Assembly (NCBI RefSeq): GCF_051014445.1
Contig: NW_027488369.1
Coordinates: 16,448,001-16,512,000 of the forward strand
From: Colletes latitarsis
Taxonomy: Eukaryota > Arthropoda > Insecta > Hymenoptera > Colletidae
DNA: 64,000 nucleotides
Reading direction: 5' to 3'
In this document: positions 1-12,084 of the stretch, in pieces
How the letters are laid out: each line of letters begins with the position of its first letter
How positions within the stretch are numbered: the first letter of the stretch is position 1
Made by a program: the position numbers and the translations under genes
Notes under the pieces: generated by a model
Told to the model about the DNA's origin: nothing
Database searches by the model: none
The model's input: the letters and a program-made list of their open reading frames with translations, nothing else

Positions 1-1506
1 ACCAGTAAAAACCCAGAATCCGTTCAACAAGTATGTGGAGAATGCGAAAGTACGAGTTTGATGAGTGAAAATCCCAGAGCTAACCTAGACCTAACAAGCG
101 TTATCCTCTAAAATATTTATCAAGACCAGGTTTAATTGACTGTTTCAGCGTGGTACCACATTATTACGTGACACAATCCAGAAACAGCCCAGGATCTAGC
201 CATGAAGTATGAGAAATATGCGAAAGTATGAGCCTGATGAGGGCAAATCCTAGACCTAACCCAAACCTAACATGCGTTATCCTCTAAAATATTTATCAAG
301 ACCAGGTTTAATTGATTGTTTCAGTGTGGTCCCACATTACTACGTGACACAATCCAGAAACAGCCCAGGATCTAGCCATGAAGTATGAGAAATAAGCGAA
401 AGTATGAGCCTGATGAGGGCAAATCCTAGACCTAACCCAGACCTAACATGCGTTATCCTCAAAAATATTGATCGAAACCAGGTTTAATCGACTGTTTCAG
501 TGTGGTACCACATTACTATGTGATACAAACCTGAAAATAATCCAGGATCTGTTCAAGGAGTATGTGAAGTGTGCGAAAGTATGAGTATGATGAGGGCAAA
601 TCCCAGACCTATCCCAGACCTAACATGCGTTATCCTCTAAAATATTTATCAAGACCAGGTTTAATTCATTGTTTCAGTGTGGCCCCACATTACTACGTGA
701 CACAATCCAGAAACAGCCCAGGATCTAGCCATGAAGTATGAGAAATATGCGAAAGTATGAGCCTGATGAGGGCAAATCCTAGACCTAACCCAAACCTAAC
801 ATGCGTTATCCTCTAAAATATTTATCAAGACCAGCTTTAATTGAATGTTTCAGTGTGGTACCACATTACTACGTGATCCAAACCAGTAAAAACCCAGGAT
901 CCGTTCAACAAGTATGTGAAGAATTCGAAAGTATGAGTGTTATGAGTGAAAAACCCCGGCCTAACCTAGACCTAACATGCGTTATCATTAAAAATATTGA
1001 TCGAAACCTGGTTTTATCGTCTGTTTCAGTGTGGTACCACATTACTATGTGATCCAAACCAGAAAAAAACCCAGGACCTGTTCAACAAGTATTTGAAGTA
1101 TGCGAAAGTATGAGTCTGATGAGGGCAAATCCCAGGCCTAAACTAGACCTAACATGCGTTATCCTCAAAAATATCGATCAAAACCTGGTTTAATCTACTG
1201 TTTCAGTGTGGTACCACATTACTATGTGATCCAAACCAGAAAATAACCCAGGATCTGTTCAACGAGTTTGTGAAGTGTGCGAAAGTATGAGTATGATGAG
1301 GGCAAATCCCAGACCTATCCCAGACCAAACATGCGTTATCCTCTAAAATATTTATCAAGACCAGGTTTAATTGATTGTTTCAGTGTGGTCCCACATTACT
1401 ACGTGATCCAAACCAGAAAAAACCCAGGATCCGTCCTACAAGTATGTGAAGAATGCGAAAGTATGAGTCTGATGACTGAAAATCCCCGGCCTAACCTAGA
1501 CCTAAC

Positions 1507-1682
1507 ATGCGTTATCCTCAAAAATATTGATCGAAGCCAGGTTTAATCGACTGTTTCAGTGTGGTACCACACTACTACGTGACCCAAACCGGAAAAAACC
1601 CAGGATCTGTTCAACAAGTATGTGAAAAACGCGAAAGTATGGGCCTGATGAAGGCAAATCCCAGACCTATCCCAGACCTAAC
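1507..1682 (+). repeat. Exemplar monomer, type B
   Basis: Type B differs from type A mainly in its first half: CTCAAAAATATTGATCG replaces CTCTAAAATATTTATCA, and the second dyad GTGGTACCAC (55-64) is intact. In most type B units the first dyad is a perfect AAACCAGGTTT or AAACCTGGTTT. This copy carries a point change, GAAGCCAGG. Types A and B alternate in places, for example 21.6-22.3 kb, but not strictly across the window. Confidence 0.88.
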
Positions 1683-2363
1683 TTGCGTTATCCTCAAAAA
1701 TATTTATCAAGACCAGGTTTAATTCATTGTTTCAGTGTGGTCCCACATTACTACGTGATCCAAACCAGAAAAAACCCAGGATCCGTTCAACAAGTATGTG
1801 AAGAATGCGAAAGTATGAGTCTGATGAGTGAAAGTCCCAGGCCTAACCTAGACCAAACATGCGTTATCCTCAAAAATATTGATCGAAACCTGGTTTAATT
1901 GACTGTTTCAGTGTGGTACCACATTACTACGGGACCCAAACCAGAAAAAACCCAGGATCTGTTCAACAAGTATGTGAAGAATGCGAAGGTATGAGTCTGA
2001 TGAGTGAAAATCCCAGACCTATCCCAGACCAAACTTGGGTTATCCTCTAAAATATTGATCCAAACCAGGTTTAATCGACTGTTTCAGTGTGGTACCACAC
2101 AACTACGTGACCCAAACCGGAAAAAACCCAGGATCTGTTCAACAAGTATGTGAAGAATGCGAAAGTATGAGTATGATGAGGGCAAATCCCAGGCCTAAAC
2201 TAGACCTAACATGCGTTATCCTCAAAAATATTGATCAAAACCTGGTTTAATCGACTGTTTCAGTGTGGTACCACATTACTATGTGATCCAAACCAGAAAA
2301 TAACCCAGGATCTGTTCAACGAGTTTGTGAAGTGTGCGAAAGTATGAGTATGGTGAGGGCAAA

Positions 2364-2385
2364 TCCCAGACCTATCCCAGACCTA
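2364..2385 (+). repeat. Internal 11-bp direct repeat in the monomer tail
   Basis: TCCCAGACCTA occurs twice in direct succession and is followed by ACATGC, the start of the next unit. The same double motif is present in a large share of units across the window. Other units carry related forms such as CCTAGACCTAACCCAAACC or GGCCTAACCTAGACC. The tail therefore seems to descend from a short CCTA-type tandem repeat inside the 176-bp unit. Confidence 0.75.
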
Positions 2386-3799
2386 ACATGCGTTATCCTC
2401 TAAAATATTTATCAAGACCAGGTTTAATTGATTGTTTCAGTGTGGTCCCACATTACTACGTGATCCAAACCAGAAGAAACCCAGGATCCGTCCAACAAGT
2501 ATGTGAAGAATGCGAAAGTATGAGTCTGATGAGTGAAAATCCCCGGCCTAACCTAGACCTAACATGCGTTATCCTCAAAAATATTGATCGAAACCAGGTT
2601 TAATCGACTGTTTCAGTGTGGTACCACATTACTACGTGATCCAAACCAGAAAAAAACCCAGGACCTGTTCAACAAGTATTTGAAGTATGCGAAAGTATGA
2701 GTCTGATGAGGGCAAATCCCAGGCCTAAACTAGACCTAACATGCGTTATCCTCAAAAATATTGATCAAAACCTGGTTTAATCGACTGTTTCAGTGTGGTA
2801 CCACATTACTATGTGATCCAAACCAGAAAATAACCCAGGATCTGTTCAACGAGTTTGTGAAGTGTGCGAAAGTATGAGTATGGTGAGGGCAAATCCCAGA
2901 CCTATCCCAGACCTAACATGCGTTATCCTCTAAAATATTTGTCATGACTAGGTTTAATTGATTGTTTCAGTGTGGTCCCACATTACTACGTGATCCAAAC
3001 CGGAAAAAACCCAGGATCCGTTTAACAAGTATGGGAAGAATGCGAAAGTATGAGCCTGACGAGGGCAAATCCTAGACCTAACCCAGACCTAACATGCGTT
3101 ACCCTCAAAAATATTGATCGAAACCTGGTTTAATCGACTGTTTCAGTGTGGTACCACATTACTACCGGACCCAAACCAGAAAAAACCCAGGATCTGTTCA
3201 ACAAGTATGTGAAGAATGCGAAAGTATGAGTCTGATGAGTGAAAATCCCAGACCTATCCCAGACCTAACTTGCGTTATCCTCTAAAATATTGATCGAAAC
3301 CAGGTTTAATTGGCTGTTTCAGCGTGGTACCACATTACTACGTGATACAATCCAGAAACAGCCCAGGATCTAGCCATGAAGTATGAGTAATATGCGAAAG
3401 TATCAGCCTGATGAAGGCAAATCCTAGACCTAACCCAAACCTAACATGCGTTATCCTCTAAAATATTGATCCAAACCAGGTTTAATGGACTGCTTCATTG
3501 TGGTACCTCTTTACTACGTGATCCAAAGCAGAAAAAAACCCAGGATCTGTTCAATAAGTATGTGAAGTATGCGAAAGTATGAGTCTGATCAGGGCAAATC
3601 CCAGGCCTAAACTAGACCTAACATGCGTTATCCTCAAAAATATTAATCGAAACCAGGTTTAATCGACTGTTTCAGTGTGGTACCACATTACTACGTGATC
3701 CAAACCAGAAAAAAACCCAGGATCAGTTCAACAAGTATGTGAAGTATGCGAAAGTATGAGTCTGATGAGGGCAAATCCCAGGCCTAAACTAGACATAAC

Positions 3800-3975
3800 T
3801 TTCGTTATCCTCTAAAATATTGATCGAAACCAGGTTTAATTGACTGTTTTAGTGTGGTACCACTTTACTACGTGATCCAAAGCAGAAAAAACCCTCGATC
3901 AGGTCAACATGCATGTTAAAACTGCGAAAGTATGAGTCTGATGAAGGCAAATCCCAGACCTATCCCAGACCTAAC
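3800..3975 (+). repeat. Exemplar monomer, type D (AACATGCATGTT palindrome)
   Basis: Type D starts TTTCGTTATCC, has CTGTTTTAGTGTGGTACCAC, then AAAGCAG in place of AAACCAG, CCCTCGATCAGG in place of CCCAGGATCTG, and a perfect 12-bp palindrome AACATGCATGTT (here 3906-3917, unit positions 107-118). I count twelve type D units. Ten are intact, at 3906, 5494, 14660, 15013, 16776, 36678, 37032, 37913, 38267 and 38795. Two have lost the last T (near 5142 and 16422). All but 38,795, which lies just beyond the S edge, fall inside the three S superblocks. Confidence 0.85.
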
Positions 3976-4663
3976 ATGCGTTATCCTCAAAAATATTAAT
4001 CGAAACCAGGTTTAATCGACTGTTTCAGTGTGGTACCACATTACCACGTGATCCAAACCAGAAAAAAACCCTGGATCTTGTCAAGGAGTATGTGAAGTGA
4101 GCGAAAGTATGAGTCTGATGAGGGATAATCCGAGACCTATCCCAGACCTAACATGAATTATTCTCTAAAATATTTATCAAGACCAGGTTTCATTGATTGT
4201 TTCAGTGTGGTCCCACATTACTACGTGATGCAAACCAGAAAAAACCCAGGATCCGTTCAACAAGTATGTGAAAAACGCGAAAGTATGAGCCTGATGAGGG
4301 CAAATCCCAGGCCTAACCTAGACCTAACATGCGTGGTCCTCTAAAATATTGATGGAAACCAGGTTTAATTGTCTGTTTCAGTGTTGTACTTCCTTACTAC
4401 GTGATGCAATCCAGAAAAAGCCCAGGATCTATCCATCAAGTATGAGAAATATGCGAAAGAATGAGCCTGATGAGAGCAAATCCCAGACCTAACCTAGACC
4501 TAACATGGATTATTCTCTAAAATATTGATCAAAACCAGGTTTAATTGACTGTTTCAGTGTGGTACCACATTACTACGTGATCCAATCCAGAAATAGCCCA
4601 GGATCCAGCCATGAAGTATGAGAAATATGCGAAAGTATGAGCCTGATGGGGGCAAATCCTAGA

Positions 4664-4680
4664 CCTAACCCTAACCTAAC
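4664..4680 (+). repeat. Telomere-like CCTAACCCTAACCTAAC tail
   Basis: The C/T-rich tail of this monomer has drifted to a 17-bp stretch with CCCTAA-like periodicity. The same stretch is at 15,946-15,962 in S copy 2. In S copy 3 the equivalent monomer is absent. It is an ordinary tail with one or two substitutions, so I read it as convergence and not as an interstitial telomere. Confidence 0.6.
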
Positions 4681-5606
4681 ATGCGTTATCCTCTAAAATA
4701 TTTATCAAGACCAGGTTTAATTGAATGTTTCAGTGTGGTACCACATTACTACGTGAACCAAACTAGAAAAAACCCAGGAGCCGTTCAACAACTATGTGAA
4801 GAATGCGAAAGTGTGAGTCTGATGAGTGAATATCCCCGGCCTAACCTAGACCTAACATGCGTTATCCCCAAAAATATTGATCGAAACCAGGTTTAATCGA
4901 CTGTTTCAGTGTGGTACCACATTACTACGTGATCCAAACCAGAAAAAACCCCAGGATCTTTTCAACAAGTATGTGAAGAATGCGAAAGTATGAGTCTGAT
5001 GAGGGCAAATCCCAGACCTAAACTAGACATAACTTTCGTTATCCTCTAAAATATTGATCGAAACCAGGTTTAATTGACTGTTTTAGTGTGGTACCACTTT
5101 TCTACGTGATCCAAAGCAGAGAAAACCCTCGATCAGGTCAACATGCATGTAAAAACTGCGAAAGTATGAGCCTGATGAGGGCAAATCCCAGACCTATCCC
5201 AGACCTAACATGCGTTATCCTCAAAAATATTAATCGAAACCAGGCTTAATCGACTGTTTCAGTGTGGTACTACATTACTACGTGATCCAAACCAGAAAAA
5301 AACCCAGGATCTTGTCAACGAGTATGTGAAGTGTGCGAAAGTATGAGTCTGATGAGGGCTAATCCCAGACCTATCCCAGACCTAACTTGCGTTATCCTCT
5401 AAAATAGTGATCGAAACCAGGTTTGATTGACTGTTTTAGTTGTGGTACCACTTCACTACGTGATCCAAAGCAGAAAAAACCCTCTATCAGGTCAACATGC
5501 ATGTTAAAACTGCGGAAGTATGAGCCTGATGAGGGCAAATCCCAGACCTATCCCAGACCTAACATGCGTTATCCTCAAAACTATTGATCGAAACCGGGTT
5601 TAATCG

Positions 5607-6930
5607 ACTGTTTCAGTGTGGTACCACACTACTACGTGACCCAAGCCGGAAAAAACCCAGGATCTGTTCAACAAGTATGTGAAAAACGCGAAAGTATGAG
5701 CCTGATGAGGGCAAATCCCAGACCTATCCCAGACCTAACTTGCGTTATCCTGTAAAATATTTATCAAGACCAGGTTTAATCGACTGTTTCAGTGTGGTAC
5801 CACATTACTACGTGATCCAAACCAGTAAAAACCCAGGATCCGTTCAACAAGTATGTGGAGAATGCGAAAGTATGAGTCTGATGAGTGAAAATCCTCGGCC
5901 TAACCTAGACCTAACATGCGTTGTCCTCTAAAATATTGATCGAAACCAGGTTTAATTGACTGTTTCAGTGTTGCACTTCATTACTACGTGATCCAAACCA
6001 GTAAAAACCCAGGATCCGTTCAACAAGTATGTGAAGAATGCGAAAGTATGAGTGTGATGAGTGAAAAACCCCGGCCTAACCTAGACCTAACATGCGTTAT
6101 CCTCAAAAATATTGATCGAAACCTGGTTTAATCGTCTGTTTCAGTGTGGTGCCACAATACTATGTGATCCAAACCAGAAAAAACCCTGTATCTGTTCAAC
6201 AAGTATGTGAAGAATACGAAAGTATGAGTCTGATGAGTGAAAATCCCAGGGCTAACCTAGACCTAACAAGCGTTATCCTCTAAAATATTTATCAAGACCA
6301 GGTTTAATTGACTGTTTCAGCGTGGTACCACATTACTACGTGACACAATCCAGAAACAGCCCAGGATCTAGCCATGAAGTATGAGAAATATGCGAAAGTA
6401 TGAGCCTGATGAGGGCAAATCCTAGACCTAACCCAAACCTAACATGCGTTATCCTCTAAAATATTCATCAAGACCAGGTTTAATTGATTGTTTCAGTGTG
6501 GTCCCACATTACTACGTGATCCAAACCAGTAAAAACCCAGGATCCGTTCAACAAGTATGTGGAGAATGCGAAAGTATGAGTCTGATCAGTGAAAATCCTC
6601 GGCCTAACCTATACCTAACATGCGTTATCCTAAAAAATATTGATCGAAACCAGGTTTAATCGACTGTTTCAGTGTGGTAGCACATGACTACGTGATCCAA
6701 ACCAGAAAAAAACCCAGGACCTGTTCAACAAGTATTTGAAGTATGCGAAAGAATGAGTCTGATGAGGGCAAATCCCAGGCCTAAACTAGACCTAACATGC
6801 GTTATCCTCAAAAATATTGGGCAAAACCTGGTTTAATCGACTGTTTCAGTGTGGTACCACATTACTATGTGATCCAAACCTGAAAATAATCCTGGATCTG
6901 TTCAAGGAGTATGTGAAGTGTGCGAAAGTA
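5607..6930 (+). repeat. Satellite segment shared with the 28-mer HOR
   Basis: From about 5.75 kb, monomer order matches 17.9-18.9 kb (shift 12,161) and hence the 28-mer family at 22.8 and 27.8 kb. It includes a type E unit at 5,916 and the CTCGGCCTAACCTATACC variant near 6,597. The part from about 6.30 kb is also repeated at 9.65-10.4 kb (shift 3,348). Confidence 0.7.
5916..6091 (+). repeat. Exemplar monomer, type E (GTTGCACTTC)
   Basis: In type E the second dyad is destroyed: GTGTTGCACTTCATTAC replaces GTGTGGTACCACATTAC. The unit opens ATGCGTTGTCCTC and usually has AAACCAGTAAAAACCC rather than AAACCAGAAAAAACCC. A sister form, GTGTTGTACTTC, occurs near 4381, 15665, 37330, 59875, 61460 and 63570. 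Type E recurs at fixed places inside the 7-mer, 10-mer and 28-mer HORs, so it is a useful phase marker. Confidence 0.82.
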
Positions 6931-8163
6931 TGAGTATGATGAGGGCAAATCCCAGACCTATCCCAGACCTAACATGCGTTATCCTCTAAAATATTTATCA
7001 AGACCAGCTTTAATGGAATGTTTCAGTGTGGTACCACATTACTACGTGATCCAAACCAGTAAAAACCCAGAATCCGTTCAACAAGTATGTGGAGAATGCG
7101 AAAGTACGAGTTTGATGAGTGAAAATCCTCAGCCTAACCTAGACCTAACATGCGTTATCCTCAAAAATATTGATCGAAACCAGGTTTACTCGACTGTTTC
7201 TGTGTGGTATCACATTACTACGTGATCCAAACCAGTAAAAACCCAGGATCCGTTCAACAAGTATGTGGAGAATGCGAAAGTATGAGTCTGATGAGTGAAA
7301 ATCCTCGGCCTAACCTAGACCTAACATGCGTTGTCCTCTAAAATATTGATGGAAACCAGGTTTAATTGACTGTTTCAGTGTTGCACTTCATTACTACGTG
7401 ATCCAAACCAGTAAAAACCCAGGATCCGTTCAACAACTATGTGAAGAATGCGACAGTATGAGTGTGATGAGTGAAAACCCCCGGCCTAACCTAGACCTAA
7501 CATGCGTTATCCTCAAAAATATTGATCGAAACCTGGTTTAATCGTCTGTTTCAGTGTGGTGCCACATTACTATGTGATCCAATCCAGAAAAAACCCTGTA
7601 TCTGTTCAAAAAGTATGTGAAGAATGCGAAAGTATGAGTCTGATGAGTGAAAATCCCAGAGCTAACCTAGACCTAACAAGCGTTATCCTCTAAAATATTT
7701 ATCAAGACCAGGTTTAATTGACTGTTTCAGCGTGGTACCACATTATTACGTGACACAATCCAGAAACAGCCCAGGATCTAGCCATGAAGTATGAGAAATA
7801 AGCGAAAGTATGAGCCTGATGAGGGCAAATCCTAGACCTAACCCAGACCTAACATGCGTTATCCTCAAAAATATTGATCGAAACCAGGTTTAATCGACTG
7901 TTTCAGTGTGGTACCACATTACTATGTGATACAAACCTGAAAATAATCCAGGATCTGTTCAAGGAGTATGTGAAGTGTGCGAAAGTATGAGTATGATGAG
8001 GGCAAATCCCAGACCTATCACAGACCTAACATGCGTTATCCTCTAAAATAGTTATCAAGACCAGGTTTAATTGATTGTTTCAGTGTGGTCCCACATTACT
8101 ACGTGACACAATCCAGAAACAGCCCAGGATCTAGCCATGAAGTATGAGAAATATGCGAAAGTA
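6931..8163 (+). repeat. 7-mer HOR, copy 1 (1,233 bp)
   Basis: Private markers CTTTAATGG (7,008 and 8,241) and TTGTCC before a GATGGAAAC (7,331 and 8,564) repeat at exactly 1,233 bp, seven monomers. The same 7-mer pair is present at 18.9-20.97 kb (shift 11,984) and, with one monomer lost, at 24.0-25.9 kb. Confidence 0.8.
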
Positions 8164-8980
8164 TGAGCCTGATGAGGGCAAATCCCAGACCTATCCCAGA
8201 CCTAACATGCGTTATCCTCTAAAATATTTATCAAGAGCAGCTTTAATGGAATGTTTCAGTGTGGTACCACATTACTACGTGATCCAAACCAGTAAAAACC
8301 CATAATCCGTTCAACAAGTATGTGGAGAATGCGAAAGTACGAGTTTGATGAGTGAAAATCCTCAGCCTAACCTAGACCTAACATGCGTTATCCTCAAAAA
8401 TATTGATCGAAACCAGGTTTAATCGACTGTTTCAGTGTGGTATCACATTACTACGTGATCCAAACCAGTAAAAACCCAGGATCCGTTCAACAAGTATGTG
8501 GAGAATGCGAAAGTATGAGTCTGATGAGTGAAAATCCTCGGCCTAACCTAGACCTAACATGCGTTGTCCCCTAAAATATTGATGGAAACTAGGTTTAATT
8601 GACTGTTTCAGTGTTGCACTTCATTACTACGTGATCCAAACCAGTAAAAACCCAGGATCCGTTCAACAACTATGTGAAGAATGCGACAGTATGAGTGTGA
8701 TGAGTGAAAACCCCCGGCCTAACCTAGACATAACATGCGTTATCCTCAAAAATATTGATCGAAACCTGGTTTAATCGTCTGTTTCAGTGTGGTGCCACAT
8801 TACTATGTGATCCAATCCAGAAAAAACCCTGTATCTGTTCAACAAGTATGTGAAGAATGCGAAAGTATGAGTCTGATGAGTGAAAATCCCAGAGTTAACC
8901 TAGACCTAACAAGCGTTATCCTCTAAAATATTTATCAAGACCAGGTTTAATTGACTGTTTCAGCGTGGTACCACATTATT
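8164..8980 (+). repeat. 7-mer HOR, partial copy 2
   Basis: This is the second, truncated copy of the 1,233-bp unit. It carries its own changes (AGAGCAGC at 8,234; TTGTCCCCTAAA; GGAAACTAGG). It ends in a monomer that switches from CATTATTACGTGA to ATCCAAACC, bracketing the junction to about unit positions 68-75. The equivalent copy at 20.1-20.97 kb switches near the same place to a different partner. Confidence 0.75.
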
Positions 8981-9645
8981 ACGTGATCCAAACCAGAAAA
9001 AACCCAGGATCCGTCCAACAAGTATGTGCAGAATGCGAAAGTATGAGTCTGATGAGTGAAAATCCCCGGCCTAACCTAGACCTAACATGCGTCATCCTCA
9101 AAAATATTGATCGAAACCAGGTTTAATCGACTGTTTCAGTGTGGTACCACATTACTACGTGATCCAAACCAGAAAAAAACCCAGGACCTGTTCAACAAGT
9201 ATGTGAAGAATGCGAAAGTATGAGTGTGATGAGTGAAAAACCCCGGCCTAACCTAGACCTAACATGCGTTATCCTCAAAAATATTGATCGAAACCTGGTT
9301 TAATCGTCTGTTTCAGTGTGGTGCCACATTACTACGTGATCCAATCCAGAAATAGCCCAGGATCTAGCCATGAGATATGAGAAATATGCGAAAGTATGAG
9401 CCTGACGAGGGCAAACCCTAGACCTAACCCAGACCTAACATGCGTTATACTCTAAAATATTTATCAAGACCAGGTTTAATTGATTGCTTCAGTGTGGTCC
9501 CACATTACTACGTGATCCAAACCAGAAAAAACCCAGGATCCGTTCAACAAGTATGTGAAGAATGCGAAAGTATGAGTGTGATGAGTGAAATTCCCCGGCC
9601 TAACCTAGACCTAACATGCGTTATCCTCAAAAATATTGATCGAAA
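8981..9645 (+). repeat. Satellite segment matching 22.0-22.7 and 26.9-27.6 kb
   Basis: The run from CCGTCCAACAAG with TGTGCAGAATGCG to the unit containing ATGAGATATGAG and GACGAGGGCAAACCC (9,370-9,420) matches 22,019-22,680 at shift 13,039 and 26,948-27,609 at shift 17,968. It ends where this copy reads AAACCTGGTTTAATCGTCTG and the others read AAACCAGGTTTAATCGACTG. Confidence 0.75.
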
Positions 9646-10402
9646 CCTGGTTTAATCGTCTGTTTCAGTGTGGTACCACATTACTACGTGACACAATCCA
9701 GAAACAGCCCAGGATCTAGCCATGAAGTATGAGAAATATGCGAAAGTATGAGCCTGATGAGGGCAAATCCTAGACCTAACCCAAACCTAACATGCGTTAT
9801 CCTCTAAAATATTCATCAAGACCAGGTTTAATTGATTGTTTCAGTGTGGTCCCACATTACTACGTGATCCAAACCAGTAAAAACCCAGGATCCGTTCAAC
9901 AAGTATGTGGAGAATGCGAAAGTATGAGTCTGATGAGTGAAAATCCTCGGCCTAACCTATACCTAACATGCGTTATCCTAAAAAATATTGATCGAAACCA
10001 GGTTTAATCGACTGTTTCAGTGTGGTAGCACATGACTACGTGATCCAAACCAGAAAAAAACCCAGGACCTGTTCAACAAGTATTTGAAGTATGCGAAAGA
10101 ATGAGTCTGATGAGGGCAAATCCCAGGCCTAAACTAGACCTAACATGCGTTATCCTCAAAAATATTGGGCAAAACCTGGTTTAATCGACTGTTTCAGTGT
10201 GGTACCACATTACTATGTGATCCAAACCTGAAAATAATCCAGGATCTGTTCAAGGAGTATGTGAAGTGTGCGAAAGTATGAGTATGATGAGGGCAAATCC
10301 CAGACCTATCCCAGACCTAACATGCGTTATCCTCTAAAATATTTATCAAGACCAGCTTTAATGGAATGTTTCAGTGTGGTACCACATTACTACGTGATCC
10401 AA
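9646..10402 (+). repeat. Satellite segment duplicated from 6.3-7.05 kb
   Basis: Monomer order and private variants (ATTCATCAAG, CTATACC, GGTAGCACATGAC, ATTGGGCAAAACC) match 6,302-7,054 at shift 3,348, which is 19 monomers. The right end runs directly into the second S superblock. Confidence 0.75.
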
Positions 10403-10497
10403 ACCAGTAAAAACCCAGAATCCGTTCAACAAGTATGTGGAGAATGCGAAAGTACGAGTTTGATGAGTGAAAATCCCAGAGCTAACCTAGACCTAAC

Positions 10498-10673
10498 AAG
10501 CGTTATCCTCTAAAATATTTATCAAGACCAGGTTTAATTGACTGTTTCAGCGTGGTACCACATTATTACGTGACACAATCCAGAAACAGCCCAGGATCTA
10601 GCCATGAAGTATGAGAAATATGCGAAAGTATGAGCCTGATGAGGGCAAATCCTAGACCTAACCCAAACCTAAC
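10498..10673 (+). repeat. Exemplar monomer, type C (divergent middle block)
   Basis: Type C keeps the monomer frame and length but has a distinct block at about 74-120. ACACAATCCAGAAACAGCCC replaces the usual ATCCAAACCAG and A-tract stretch, and TAGCCATGAAG replaces TGTTCAACAAG. The tail is AGACCTAACCCAAACCTAAC. The block is changed at many clustered positions while both flanks stay ordinary, which looks like block replacement rather than independent point mutation. Confidence 0.85.
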
Positions 10674-12084
10674 ATGCGTTATCCTCTAAAATATTTATCA
10701 AGACCAGGTTTAATTGATTGTTTCAGTGTGGTCCCACATTACTACGTGACACAATCCAGAAACAGCCCAGGATCTAGCCATGAAGTATGAGAAATAAGCG
10801 AAAGTATGAGCCTGATGAGGGCAAATCCTAGACCTAACCCAGACCTAACATGCGTTATCCTCAAAAATATTGATCGAAACCAGGTTTAATCGACTGTTTC
10901 AGTGTGGTACCACATTACTATGTGATACAAACCTGAAAAAAATCCAGGATCTGTTCAAGGAGTATGTGAAGTGTGCGAAAGTATGAGTATGATGAGGGCA
11001 AATCCCAGACCTATCCCAGACCTAACATGCGTTATCCTCTAAAATATTTATCAAGACCAGGTTTAATTGATTGTTTCAGTGTGGCCCCACATTACTACGT
11101 GACACAATCCAGAAACAGCCCAGGATCTAGCCATGAAGTATGAGAAATATGCGAAAGTATGAGCCTGATGAGGGCAAATCCTAGACCTAACCCAAACCTA
11201 ACATGCGTTATCCTCTAAAATATTTATCAAGACCAGCTTTAATTGAATGTTTCAGTGTGGTACCACATTACTACGTGATCCAAACCAGTAAAAACCCAGG
11301 ATCCGTTCAACAAGTATGTGAAGAATTCGAAAGTATGAGTGTTATGAGTGAAAAACCCCGGCCTAACCTAGACCTAACATGCGTTATCATTAAAAATATT
11401 GATCGAAACCTGGTTTTATCGTCTGTTTCAGTGTGGTACCACATTACTATGTGATCCAAACCAGAAAAAAACCCAGGACCTGTTCAACAAGTATTTGAAG
11501 TATGCGAAAGTATGAGTCTGATGAGGGCAAATCCCAGGCCTAAACTAGACCTAACATGCGTTATCCTCAAAAATATCGATCAAAACCTGGTTTAATCTAC
11601 TGTTTCAGTGTGGTACCACATTACTATGTGATCCAAACCAGAAAATAACCCAGGATCTGTTCAACGAGTTTGTGAAGTGTGCGAAAGTATGAGTATGATG
11701 AGGGCAAATCCCAGACCTATCCCAGACCAAACATGCGTTATCCTCTAAAATATTTATCAAGACCAGGTTTAATTGATTGTTTCAGTGTGGTCCCACATTA
11801 CTACGTGATCCAAACCAGAAAAAACCCAGGATCTGTTCAACAAGTATGTGAAGAATGCGAAGGTATGAGTCTGATGAGTGAAAATCCCAGACCTATCCCA
11901 GACCAAACTTGGGTTATCCTCTAAAATATTTATCCAAACCAGGTTTAATCGACTGTTTCAGTGTGGTACCACACAACTACGTGACCCAAACCGGAAAAAA
12001 CCCAGGATCTGTTCAACAAGTATGTGAAAAACGCGAAAGTATGAGCCTGATGAGGGCAAATCCCAGACCTATCCCAGACCTAAC

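Larger units (their letters stand above)
1..5606 (+). repeat. Superblock S, copy 1
   Basis: Monomer order and private variants match 10,403-16,888 at shifts of 10,402, then 10,754, then 11,282 bp, and match 32,661-38,520 at shifts of 32,596, 32,948 and 32,773 bp. The steps between shifts are whole monomers, so copies differ by unit gains and losses. The right edge is sharp against copy 2: the two agree through GGGTTTAATCG and part at 5,607/16,889. The block carries type D units and a telomere-like tail at 4664-4680. Confidence 0.82.

Noticed and set aside
4045..4050. E-box CACGTG in one monomer (also at 36,817-36,822)
   Set aside because: It results from a single T-to-C change in the common TACGTG, in one unit and its S copy 3 equivalent. 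There is no gene nearby to regulate.
4664..4680. Interstitial telomere or chromosome-fusion scar
   Set aside because: Only 17 bp, in phase with the normal monomer tail, and reachable from it by one or two substitutions.
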